NCBI GenBank assembly: GCA_028565635.1
Contig: JAOXYB010053012.1
Coordinates: forward strand, 1-11,458
DNA from: Phoronis ovalis
Lineage: Eukaryota; Phoronida; Phoronidae
Length of the DNA: 11,458 nt
Direction: 5' to 3'
The translations under genes were made by a program, and so were the position numbers. Position 1 is the first letter of the stretch; every line of letters starts with the position of its first letter. The notes under the pieces were generated by a model, which saw only the letters and a program-made list of their open reading frames with translations, had not been told where the DNA came from and did no database searches. Shown here one piece after another: positions 1 to 7,162 of the stretch.

Positions 1-289
1 CTTTATATTTGGTACGGGCTAAATACAGGTCAAAATGCAGATCGTCTGTAATTTCGACATGGATCACATTCAAGATGACCGACTGGCAGTCATATTTGTT
101 TTCAAGATGTTAGCTCGCAATAATAGCTTTTGTTTTTGTCGGATCATCTTCATATTTGGTACAGGGTAAGGTACATCATGTCAGCCCAATGCACTAGCAT
201 TATATTTGAACATGTCTTAATCTATGATAATTTCCAAACTTAGACCTCTGCTCTCTAAATAACCATTGACATCAAGGTTAACAGTTCCC
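1..289. repeat. Left-edge AT-rich flank with a short direct repeat
   Basis: No gene is visible here. The 11-mer ATATTTGGTAC occurs at 5-15 and again at 152-162, and similar sequence follows both copies (an A/G-rich GGGxTAA stretch and then a GTCA). The copies are 147 bp apart in the same orientation, which suggests a decayed tandem or interspersed repeat that continues off the left edge. It lies downstream of gene A and carries no coding or RNA-gene signature that I can recognise. Confidence 0.35.
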
Positions 290-405
290 TTTCTAATTCC
301 CCCAGTGATGTTGCCCCTTATGTATCATATCTTAGTAAGCCACATTTATGCAAAGGGAAAAGGTTAAGACATGATACATAAGGGCATCCCTGGGGGAATT
401 AGAAA
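290..405. repeat. Foldback (MITE-like) inverted repeat
   Basis: The arms at about 290-334 and 362-405 are imperfect reverse complements of roughly 42 bp. Both begin with TTTCTAATTCCCCCAG read inward from their own ends, and both later contain TTATGTATCAT. A loop of about 27 bp separates them. A small indel (TGATGTTGCCCC against GGATGCCC) interrupts the pairing. No clear target-site duplication is visible, so the transposon class is unknown. A foldback MITE is the simplest reading. Confidence 0.7.
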
Positions 406-518
406 CATGCTGCTCAATTAAAATCTTAAAAAGGAGAAAGAGTTAGTTACTAACTGTTGTATAAATAATCAACAATAGACTAGAATGTTTCATTTTGTTA
501 TAAAATATAGCAGGTTAT

Positions 519-673
519 GTCAAAACGTAATAATTATTACATTTTTAATGTAATATTTTTATTACATTCTGTAACAACTAAAACGGTATGTCATTTCAAT
601 TTAAAATGCAATTGATTTTTACATTTTGCAACATAATTTGTTTCAGAATGTAACAATTATTACATTTTGCAAC
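519..673. repeat. AT-rich inverted/direct repeat cluster
   Basis: Sequence at 519-545 pairs imperfectly with 647-673, both built around a GTAATAATTATTAC-like core (a 14-bp palindrome at 527-540). TTACATTTTGCAAC is present as two direct copies at 620-633 and 660-673, and several further TTACATT/AATGTAA words lie between. This looks like a second small foldback element, or a scrambled relic of one. No coding potential is supported. Confidence 0.5.
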
Positions 674-722
674 TTTATTACAGGAGTGGTTGTTACAGTG
701 CTGACTTAACTCCAAAACAGCA

Positions 723-880
723 CAGTTGGCTGGATAGAAAATTGTTTTGTGTTTTAAATTAATAATTGATACATAACATACAATCCAGTACGGCCTCATA
801 AACACAGTAGGCCATCCATACTGGATAGTATGTCATATATTTATTAATTTAAATTAAATAAACAATTTTATAGCCAGCTG
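723..880. mobile_element. MITE-like palindromic element in the 3' flank of gene A
   Basis: Long imperfect arms (about 723-797 and 809-880) are reverse complements. The outer ends are CAGTTGGCT and AGCCAGCTG, then both arms show a matching (A)TAxAAAATTGTTT stretch, a TTTAAATTAATAA stretch and a CCAGTA...GGCCT inner part. The loop is only about 12 bp. GCTGACTT occurs close to both ends (700-706 region and 877-884) but not cleanly as a target-site duplication. The element starts about 30 bp downstream of the gene A stop codon. Confidence 0.65.
840..845 (-). promoter_or_regulatory. Candidate poly(A) signal AATAAA of gene A
   Basis: The plus strand reads TTTATT, which is AATAAA on the minus strand, 66 bp past the TAG of gene A. 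It is the first canonical hexamer after the stop and lies inside the right arm of the MITE at 723-880. In AT-rich sequence the hexamer can occur by chance, so this is a candidate only. Confidence 0.35.
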
Positions 881-910
881 ACTTGGATAAAAGTGGCTAA
901 AGCAACAAGT

Positions 911-2954
911 CTATTTATAGGTATCTATAACGGAAAGTGTGATACCAAATTGTGCCGCATAATATGTTATCATTATCATCTGTTGGGCATATGGGACTTC
1001 AAATCGAAACTCATTGATTGCAAGAATGAAGTCAGAAACAAGAAAACATAAAGCCCCTGCACATCCCAATAGTTTTGGCCATGTCCAAAGTTCGTCAAAT
1101 AGTTGGACTCTAGCCACAGCACGCCAAGCCATTGTCAAAATCAAAATGAGATAGATAGGTATGGCAACACTCATCAGTCCGTCTAACCCGGGAGCTAGAA
1201 ATAGTTTGTAAGTAATCACACAAATACATGCAAGAACTGCACCAATATTCATTTTAAAAGGTTGGAATCCAAATGCAATAATATATAAAACATGACACAT
1301 CGCAAATGATGTCATTCCATGAATAAAGTATGTGTCCTTCCACACAATAAATGCATCTCCAATTACGCCAAAGGTAAGTCCAAAAGTAATTCGTCGTGGG
1401 TATGCGCAGGCATCAGTGAAATTTATTCCATGAAGTAGGATGAATAATTTAAGTGAGATAATTGGTAGACATTTGACAATGCAGTATAGAATAGATGGAT
1501 CTGGCCTTTCTTGATCGCCGAACAAAACAAAGTGTGCAGCCACTGTTGTTAAGAATGGTGCAAGTTTTATTCCAACACTTTTTAACTGAAACAAATAACA
1601 GAAATAAACTGCTTGTTATTTAAAGTAAACCCCCTTAAGAAGATATCTTGCTTCACATTCAGGAGGGGGTAGCGGATACCCCCAAGGTACAATGCTCGCA
1701 CTTAAAAATCGGCAATGCTCGCTGCTTGAAAACGGTTCTCGAAAAGAAAACGGTCGCCAAAAAAATACAACCAAAAAAAAAAAAAACGTTCCCAAAACCC
1801 AAAATAGTACACTAAATTATGCAAAATAATGTTTGCCAAAAGACAATGCTCGCTGCTCGCACTTAACAGACCAAATGCCCGCTGCTCGCGATACCCCCCC
1901 CCCCTACAGCCCTCATTCAGGGACGACATTGGAAATAAGTTTTTTAACTTTGTGTTGTCCTTGGAGAAACACTATTTTTAATTATTGTAATTTTTTTATT
2001 TTACATGATATGTATTAATTTGTTGTGTTTCATGTACCAAAACCAATCGATCTTAATTTACCCAACAGCTACTAAAAGTCGGGGTGGAGGCTCATTTAAG
2101 ACCAGGTGTGCCATACACTATATGGTGCGCCCAGCGGGGTCCAAAAGTTTAGCTTGCCGCAACAAAAAACTCAGAAAACTATTTTTGAATTTTTGTAAGA
2201 AACATTTACGTAATCCATTAAAAAAATATATTGACATCATACATGCATATGCTAATTCTATTTTTATTCGGACTTGTGCATATTGAATTTGATTTTTGAC
2301 TATATAGGCCCACTGGGGGTAGAACCCGGGGGGCACTCTCTTTTATATGCGGTAGGGGTGTGAGGCCCGGGGTCCAAATCCTGACCATGAAATATCCCTG
2401 GAATTGACAAAATACCTACCCTGAAATATCCTTGGCCCCAAAAATCGTCTCCGTGCTGCCAGAAAAAATTGACAAGCAAAAAAAAGGTATACTGAAATTT
2501 CCACTTCTATCGTACTCCTATATGCCCAAATAAGGCTAACGCCTAAAAATATTTAACTTCCGGGTGTAACTCTACCCTATGCCAGTCACAAATATTTATA
2601 TATCTTAAAAACTTAACCCACCTTGAAATATCCCTTTGGCTTGACGTCAAATACCTACGTACGGTACCCTGAAATATCCCAGAAATGAAATGACCCACCC
2701 TGAAATATCCCAGAAATGAAATGACCCACCCTGAAATATCCTGGTAGCCCAAAAAAGCGACCCTGAAGGGCGGCACATGTATATAAATAGACCGATATAG
2801 GAAGTGCCCCCGGGGGTTGACAGGCTTTGGGTCCAGCGGGCTTTCCGGCGTCGCGGTGCAGTCCACCCGGCGGATAGAGTAATGACTAATGATAAAAATT
2901 CCGATAACTAAACAAGCTGTTTTCACTTACAGTAATCGGTAACTTGATTGCCAT
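911..2954 (-). CDS. TMEM86: TMEM86-like lysoplasmalogenase, gene A (2 coding exons)
   Basis: Exons are 2931-2954 (MAIKLPIT) and 911-1585, joined in phase 0 to a 232-residue polytopic membrane protein of the YhhN/TMEM86 family. The family hydrolyses the vinyl-ether bond of lysoplasmalogens to a fatty aldehyde and a glycerophospho-base, mainly at the endoplasmic reticulum. The N-terminus LKSVGIKLAPF parallels vertebrate TMEM86A, and the length is close to the roughly 240 residues I recall for that protein. Hydrophobic stretches fill nearly the whole chain (about eight segments). Family-conserved motifs are KCLPI (47-51), GDAF with Asp85, YFIHG (94-98), AFGFQPF (112-118), WRAVARV (162-168) and SDF with Asp193; the two aspartates sit in the motifs regarded as catalytic. 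The donor GTAAGT (2930 down to 2925) and acceptor TTTGTTTCAG (ending at 1586) are strong. The TAG stop is at 911-913. The frame is intact, so I do not call it a pseudogene. It could be annotated as TMEM86A or TMEM86B; the split cannot be resolved here. Confidence 0.93.
1664..1913. mobile_element. Small non-autonomous transposon-like element, hAT-like 8-bp TSD
   Basis: An exact 8-bp direct repeat CATTCAGG flanks the block at 1656-1663 and 1914-1921. Inside it, the ends are loosely inverted: the left end begins AGGGGGTAGCGG, and the right end read on the minus strand begins AGGGCTGTAGGGG. The left end also carries a GGGGGTA/TACCCCC hairpin (1665-1683). The body holds four copies of a (C)AATGCTCGC-like word at 1690, 1713, 1844 and 1873, some extended by TGCTCGCACTTAA. 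An 8-bp duplication fits hAT-type insertion; the TIRs are weak, so class assignment is tentative. Confidence 0.5.
2325..2814. mobile_element. Repeat element with CCCGGGGG-type terminal inverted repeats
   Basis: The left end reads CCCGGGGGGCACT and the right end, on the minus strand, reads CCCGGGGGCACTT. Similarity continues inward as a CT-rich then TATAT-rich stretch on both sides. The interior is dominated by TGAAATATCC units and ends in GCGGCACATG near 2771-2780. No coding sequence is present, so if mobile it is non-autonomous. No convincing target-site duplication is seen. Confidence 0.55.
2388..2741. repeat. TGAAATATCC repeat family with a 31-bp tandem array
   Basis: Exact TGAAATATCC occurs at 2388, 2422, 2624, 2670, 2701 and 2732. 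The last three form a perfect tandem with a 31-bp period (unit boundaries at 2667, 2698 and 2729), in which the copies are separated by CAGAAATGAAATGACCCACC. The earlier copies are more diverged and alternate with AATACCTAC words. A palindromic TTGACGTCAA at 2641-2650 lies between copies three and four. Confidence 0.85.
2931..2954 (-). CDS. TMEM86: Gene A coding micro-exon 1 (MAIKLPIT)
   Basis: Eight codons, ATG at 2954-2952 through ACT at 2933-2931, followed at once by the donor GTAAGT. The assignment rests on three things: the phase matches the acceptor at 1586, the fused N-terminus resembles vertebrate TMEM86A (a short tail and then (V/L)KSxGxKLxPF), and gene B has a matching micro-exon that starts MAIK. 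The start has G at +4 but C at -3. No upstream ATG occurs in the 90 bp before it. Confidence 0.9.
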
Positions 2955-3010
2955 GTGTATTCCGTATCCACAGTTTAAATTACTACTTATTTGCAGTATT
3001 ATTTATGTTA

Positions 3011-3055
3011 TCACTTCGCTATTTCTAATTCTGTCTGATTCCGGTCAAAGGTGAA
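3011..3055 (-). promoter_or_regulatory. Promoter block of gene A, conserved with gene B
   Basis: The block lies 57-101 bp upstream of the gene A ATG. Read on the plus strand it contains TCACTTCGC, TATTTCTAA, GTCTGAT and GGTCAAAGGTGAA. The same words occur in the same order and orientation upstream of gene B (6800-6853). The last part, CGGTCA-A-AGGTGA (3042-3054), is a direct repeat of nuclear-receptor half-sites with 1-bp spacing and fits the HNF4/RXR core GGNCAAAGKTCA with one mismatch. It is probably part of the core or proximal promoter; which protein binds it is inference. Confidence 0.6.
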
Positions 3056-4955
3056 TTTCTAATATATTAGGTAGAACTATAAAAAAGTAGCGCCACCTGA
3101 AGCACAAAAATCCTCCTCATGACTGGCGACCTCTTGTGGCGGCTGGAGCAAATTTTTTTTTCTGCACTTAATTTCAAACTTTACCGAAAACAGTGTGTCA
3201 CTCCTTGCAATGCTTTTCATAATCATTAGAGCGAAATGTCTTAAAAGCTTTGATAATAATAGCAAGTGGCCAGGGGACATTGTCAATCATGTTACTATTT
3301 ACTACAGGTAGGCTCAAATATCGTCGGTTGTCTCGTAAGCATCTCCAAGAAAGCAAAACAACAAATATATCCCAGAGGAAATTTTTTCTAGAGTTGCTCT
3401 CTAACAAGTCTGTCCCGAGTATCAAGCTATTTAGCACTATAGTGAGTATATATAGCATTGTGGTGTGGTGACAGAAACAATTTTCAAACATTTATTGGAA
3501 TCCAGTCTATCCATAATTGTATGAACTTATTCTAAGTAACTCCAAATATTTTAGTGTTCTACTTGAACAGAGCTGAGCAGTTTACGCTATCTCACACTTC
3601 TACTGTATCCCCTTGATAATGCTACAGAATTGCAGTAGAAATTGATAAACTCTAATAAAATTTTACTCAATTTATTATGAGTTCTAAATAACGAAACATA
3701 CACTTATAATAAATTAACAATTGCATTGATAATAAAGTGATATTAACATTCATTCCAATATAGTGGAACCACATATAACAAATCAACCTTTAATTCAAAT
3801 ACTTACTTCTTTGCTCCACAATAAGTAGTGTATACAATTTTTTAAAAGCTATTTCAGTAACACATTTCTGCGCACTATTTAAGAATTTAATAGTAACTGC
3901 GACACTTTATACGTCTCACTGATTTTCGCATAGAAATACTTTGGCAGATCATGATTGATCCTCAAATTGCTTTCAACAGGAAAATATGCAGCAGTTATAA
4001 TAAGTTACTAACCACAATCAAAACCTACTACAACACAGTTTTAATATTCTTTCTAATAAATAATACTGTTGCTAGGTCAAGCAACACACCCCACGAGAAG
4101 TAAATACATTTGAGAAAACTAACCATCATGTGTTCACAAAGTACAACTAAAATTCAATTCGAGTTAAAAATTCAACAATAACAGACCATTTGCATGCACT
4201 TGGTGGAGTCACCAGTCACGAACCAAAACATTCCCACCAATTATGTGAAGTGCATTATTGTGCAGCCACAGCTGCATGCTGGGAATTTGACTTCATGAGC
4301 GCTGGTTTCACCAACTACACACAAGTAATCTGTAAATGAAATGCAATAACATATGTGCAGTTATTACACATAAATCTAACAATGTCAACAGAACATATAA
4401 TCTGTTGAATATCTAAGCTACTAAAACAAAATGATGCTATATTAAAATAGCATTTGCATTGATCAAATCACATTGTCCTACAAAGACATTACTGAAAGCT
4501 TACACAACAATATCAAAACTCACTTTGAAATGTAATAAAGAAACTTGAATATTAAGAACTATACCATTCTCAGTAAATGTATAGCACCCCTTACAAATGG
4601 AAGTTCACAATATACATCAATATACAACTATAAAAAGTTTCAGTAAATGAACATAAAAACCAGATCTTAATCAAAAACACACGTTGAAGCATTCGTTCTA
4701 CGAGTACATTGGCTGCAAAATACTGAAAAGTTTTGAAAATTTCTTCACAAAACAATCTAAAGCCGCGCATGCATATTCATAGTAATTAAAAATCAGTAAT
4801 AACAATTTTAATTCATGTTTGGGATCTACTATATGCTTAACTCATTTGTGAAGAACACAGACGTGTAACAAAAGTACACCAGATCGAGTGTGAGGTTCAG
4901 TAAAGGTGCAATTGTGTGGCGCATAACAGCGACACAACAATCACAGATTTAATTG
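3056..4955. other. Intergenic region between gene A promoter and gene B stop
   Basis: About 1.9 kb, AT-rich and without a supported gene. The part nearest gene A includes an inverted CGCCAC/GTGGCG pair (3091-3096 and 3136-3141). Overlapping open frames around 3198-3491 on both strands look like neither exons nor a known protein. The part nearest gene B would hold its 3' UTR on the minus strand. There the first canonical AATAAA is far away (plus TTTATT at 3671-3676), while a weaker ATTAAA sits at 4807-4812, about 145 bp past the stop. I see no tRNA or other RNA gene. Confidence 0.6.
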
Positions 4956-6732
4956 TTAGTAACATTTCACTGAAGGTTCTGCATGTGAGTGTTTTTTAAT
5001 ATGGTTCAGCTTGTCAACAATCTTCTGCTTAGTTACGACTAGCTTCTGTTTCGTTCCGTTTAGGAATGAATTGTTGTTTCCATTCATGCCGAAATATCCA
5101 TTATCTTTACTTGTGTGCTCAATCAGTGAGTCAACTTGACTATCTACCACGGATAGTGTTATACCAAGTTGTGCCGCATAATATGTTATCATTATCATCT
5201 GGTGCGAATATGGAACTTCAAATCGGAACTTATCAATGGCAATTAAGAAATCGGAAACAAGAAAGCATAATGCACCGGCACATCCACAGAGTTTTGTCCA
5301 TGTCCACAGATCGTCAAATAGCTGAACTCTGGCTACGGCACGCCATCCCATGACGAAAATCAAAAATAGATAGATGGGTACTACGATATTCATGACCCCA
5401 TCTACTCCAGGAGCTATAAATGTGTAAACTATTCCACCAATAGATGCCAAAACTGCACCAGCATAAGGGTTAAAAGGTCGAAATCCAAAGGCGGAGGCAT
5501 ATAAAACTTGACCAACAGCAAAAGCTGCCACTCCATGGACAAAATATGTTTGCTTCCACACAAGAAAGGCATCACCAATCACACAAAAAGTAAGTCCCAG
5601 AACAATTCGTCGTGAGTATGAATAGGCGTCGGAAAAATTCATTCCATGAAGAAGAACAAAGAATATAAGCGAGATTATTGGTAGACATTTGATGATGCAG
5701 TAGAGTAGCGATGGTGTGCTACCTTCATTATCACCATACAAGACAAAATAAATAGCCAGAGTCTTTAAGAATGGCACCAGCTTTGGTCCTACACTTTTCA
5801 ACTATAAAATAAATAATGAACATTTCAACTAAACACATACTAAAAATTTGTGAAATTCAATAATAAGTATTTGACAGTTAGCAGAATGTATCATTTGGTT
5901 TGACAGTCCAGTAATTATAAGACTGAATCAGTTAATGACAATCCCAAGTCTAAGTATGGAAAGGGTTCATATGTGATAGACAATGTAGTATAACCGGGGG
6001 GGAACTTACATATACGATGGATACGGGGGGGGGGAACATTTCCTGGGGATTTTTCAGAGAGAAAACCATAAAAAATTGGTTCACTTTTAAGACCAAAATA
6101 CCTAAAATGGGTGGATATTTTGAATTTGGGCTGTACACTCACGTTTAAAACTACGGTCAGTAACCCCCTCCCCGGGAGTATAAGAACATGGTCCTTGCTT
6201 CGATGTAATGTACTATCATTTATATGTCCCCCATTATATTATTATAAATGTAATGCATCCCCTATCTATACGTGAAACGTCTCAAAAAATCGAAAAATCA
6301 TCATAATTCAGGTTAATTTTACCCCGGAAATTTTACTAATGAGCTGGTGCGTGGGTTGCAAATTACTTGCATGTGATCTTATTCAATGTCAGAACACGTC
6401 ACGAGGTCTTCTCGATCTAGCCTTTGTTTGGAAAAATCACGAGAAAGTTCAGACAAAGAAGTAGCACGCTTTATTTTCGCTAAGTTTTAAATGTAATACA
6501 TTATAATTAGTAAGAACTACAGTCACAAAAATTAGTAAAAATATCTCAGCTGCCTGATTTCGCGGGAAATGACTTTGTTTACATCTTCTTACACCAATCA
6601 CACGCACTCGAAGTCGAAACGACCATAAACATTGCAATTTTGTGGCTGGTTTCCATGTCTATACTGTACGTTTGTTGAAATGCCATACGTATTTACACTT
6701 ACCACAGTCAATGGTTTAGTCTTTATAGCCAT
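4956..6732 (-). CDS. TMEM86: TMEM86-like lysoplasmalogenase, gene B, with C-terminal extension (2 coding exons)
   Basis: Exons are 6703-6732 (MAIKTKPLTV) and 4956-5801, giving 291 residues. The core (11-230) is a multi-pass YhhN/TMEM86 domain with KCLPI (49-53), GDAF (Asp87), YFVHG, AFGFRPF, WRAVARV and SDF (Asp194), as in gene A. The expected activity is lysoplasmalogenase in internal membranes. The first codon of the large exon is TTG for Leu11, directly after the acceptor ATTTTATAG, so an exon-only reading would wrongly treat it as a start. Unlike gene A and vertebrate TMEM86A, gene B ends in a hydrophilic tail of about 60 residues: an acidic/polar part, an Asn-rich part (GNNNSFLNGT) and a Lys-rich probable amphipathic helix (KQKLVVTKQKIVDKLNHIKK), then HSHAEPSVKCY. 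The TAA stop is at 4956-4958. The two genes are head to tail, and gene B is back to back with the ANKS1-like gene. Confidence 0.94.
5989..6182. mobile_element. 194-bp MITE-like element in gene B intron
   Basis: The left end is TATAACCGGGGGGGAACTTAC. The right end, read on the minus strand, is TATACTCCCGGGGAGGGGGTTAC, so the ends are roughly 20-bp imperfect terminal inverted repeats starting with TATA. A second G-run (6025-6034) follows the left end. The inside is non-coding. A TA or TATA target duplication is possible but cannot be told apart from the repeat itself. Confidence 0.5.
6558..6598. promoter_or_regulatory. E2F-like site, forkhead-like site and CCAAT box
   Basis: TTTCGCGGGAAA at 6558-6569 reads TTTCCCGCGAAA on the minus strand, which contains the E2F/DP consensus TTTCCCGC. 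TGTTTAC, a forkhead-type core, follows at 6576-6582 and CCAAT at 6594-6598. All lie in gene B intron 1, about 105-145 bp inside the gene, within the CpG-richer zone. Motif matches of this length are only suggestive. Confidence 0.35.
6703..6732 (-). CDS. TMEM86: Gene B coding micro-exon 1 (MAIKTKPLTV)
   Basis: Ten codons from ATG (6732-6730) to GTG (6705-6703), followed by the donor GTAAGT (6702 down to 6697). The start context GACATGG has purine at -3 and G at +4, a good Kozak match. Phase and sequence agree with gene A's micro-exon; both start MAIK and both contain a P-(I/L)-T motif. Confidence 0.9.
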
Positions 6733-6784
6733 GTCCGAATCTAATGCTGCTTTTTGAAGAATTAAATACAATTTTTTCGAGCAT
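6716..6784 (-). other. Possible upstream ORF overlapping the gene B start
   Basis: An ATG at 6784-6782 opens a 22-codon reading frame that passes through the gene B start codon in a different frame and stops with TAA at 6718-6716, inside the micro-exon. It matters only if transcription starts upstream of 6784, which is plausible because the promoter block is at 6800-6853. Gene A has no such ATG in the matching interval. Confidence 0.35.
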
Positions 6785-6799
6785 CTACACTTTTCCCTG

Positions 6800-6853
6800 T
6801 CACTCCGCCAATATTTCTAAATCGTCACTGATGACGTAGGGTCCAAAGGTGAA
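6800..6853 (-). promoter_or_regulatory. Promoter block of gene B, conserved with gene A
   Basis: It lies 68-121 bp upstream of the gene B ATG. It shares TCACTCCGC, TATTTCTAA, a GTCxCTGAT-like word and GGTCCAAAGGTGAA with the gene A block at 3011-3055, in the same order and orientation. Compared with gene A it has an added CCAAT (6808-6812) and a longer centre containing CGTCA-CTGA-TGACG (6823-6836), an inverted pair of CRE/ATF half-sites. The ten bases CAAAGGTGAA (6844-6853) are identical in both genes. Confidence 0.6.
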
Positions 6854-7150
6854 GTTTATAAAATTATTGCTCATTGGTCAATTTTACCCAATCAAAAGAG
6901 TTTTTATTAGATACTGCATTTCATAGTAAGGCTAAACAACAATTTAATTCAATGAATACATTACAGAATACATTAAAATTTATATACTATAGCTTCAAAT
7001 ATAAAACTTTTATATTTGTAATCTTATATCACGGCTAAAATTCGAATTTATTTTAGCAAATAAATAAAAATTATTGATTACTTTGAAACCAAGTTTTGTG
7101 TTAGCAGGTGTTGCTGAAAGTCAAAGTTGGAAGTTGTGTGATTTCTTCAA

Positions 7151-7162
7151 ATGTTTACTTAA
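7151..7162 (+). other. Minimal upstream ORF before the ANKS1-like start
   Basis: ATG TTT ACT TAA lies 31 bp before the ANKS1-like ATG, out of frame with it, with C at -3 and T at +4, so it is a weak start. The main ATG (ACTATGG, A at -3 and G at +4) is strong. The upstream ORF is relevant only if the 5' UTR reaches this far. Confidence 0.25.

Larger units (their letters stand above)
1586..2930 (-). other. Intron of gene A, repeat-loaded
   Basis: This 1345-bp phase-0 intron starts with GTAAGT next to 2931 and ends with a TTTGTTTCAG acceptor at 1586. It contains a 250-bp element flanked by an 8-bp direct repeat (1664-1913) and a roughly 490-bp element with a TGAAATATCC satellite (2325-2814). 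The stretch 1922-2324 is AT-rich with a few GC-rich patches around 2075-2160. I see no exon or RNA gene in it. Open frames in this intron are chance readings of repeat DNA. Confidence 0.85.
5802..6702 (-). other. Intron of gene B
   Basis: This 901-bp phase-0 intron begins with GTAAGT next to 6703 and ends ATTTTATAG before 5801, at the same codon position as the intron of gene A. It contains a 194-bp MITE-like element (5989-6182). Its first 300 bp, nearest exon 1, are comparatively rich in CpG and in promoter-type words (see 6558-6598). The open frames within it are chance. Confidence 0.85.

Noticed and set aside
1586-1594. ATG-Phe-Gln start of gene A directly before LKSVG
   Set aside because: These nine bases are the end of the intron (TTTGTTTCAG acceptor). 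The micro-exon MAIKLPIT at 2931-2954 gives the family-like N-terminus with matching phase.
2543-2926. 127-residue minus-strand open frame with a signal-peptide-like start
   Set aside because: It translates the TGAAATATCC repeat element (repeated GYFxVGHFISGIF-like words) and lies wholly inside the gene A intron next to the micro-exon donor. The frame is a by-product of the tandem repeat.
3198-3491. 97-residue minus-strand frame overlapped by a plus-strand frame in the intergenic region
   Set aside because: No recognisable domain, no clear splice context, and frames are open on both strands over the same DNA, as is common in AT-rich sequence.
5066-5353. Plus-strand open frame of 95 codons
   Set aside because: It is antisense to the gene B coding exon, with no homology that I recognise.
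5799-5801. TTG as start codon of gene B
   Set aside because: It is Leu11, the first codon after the acceptor ATTTTATAG; the true ATG is in the micro-exon at 6730-6732.
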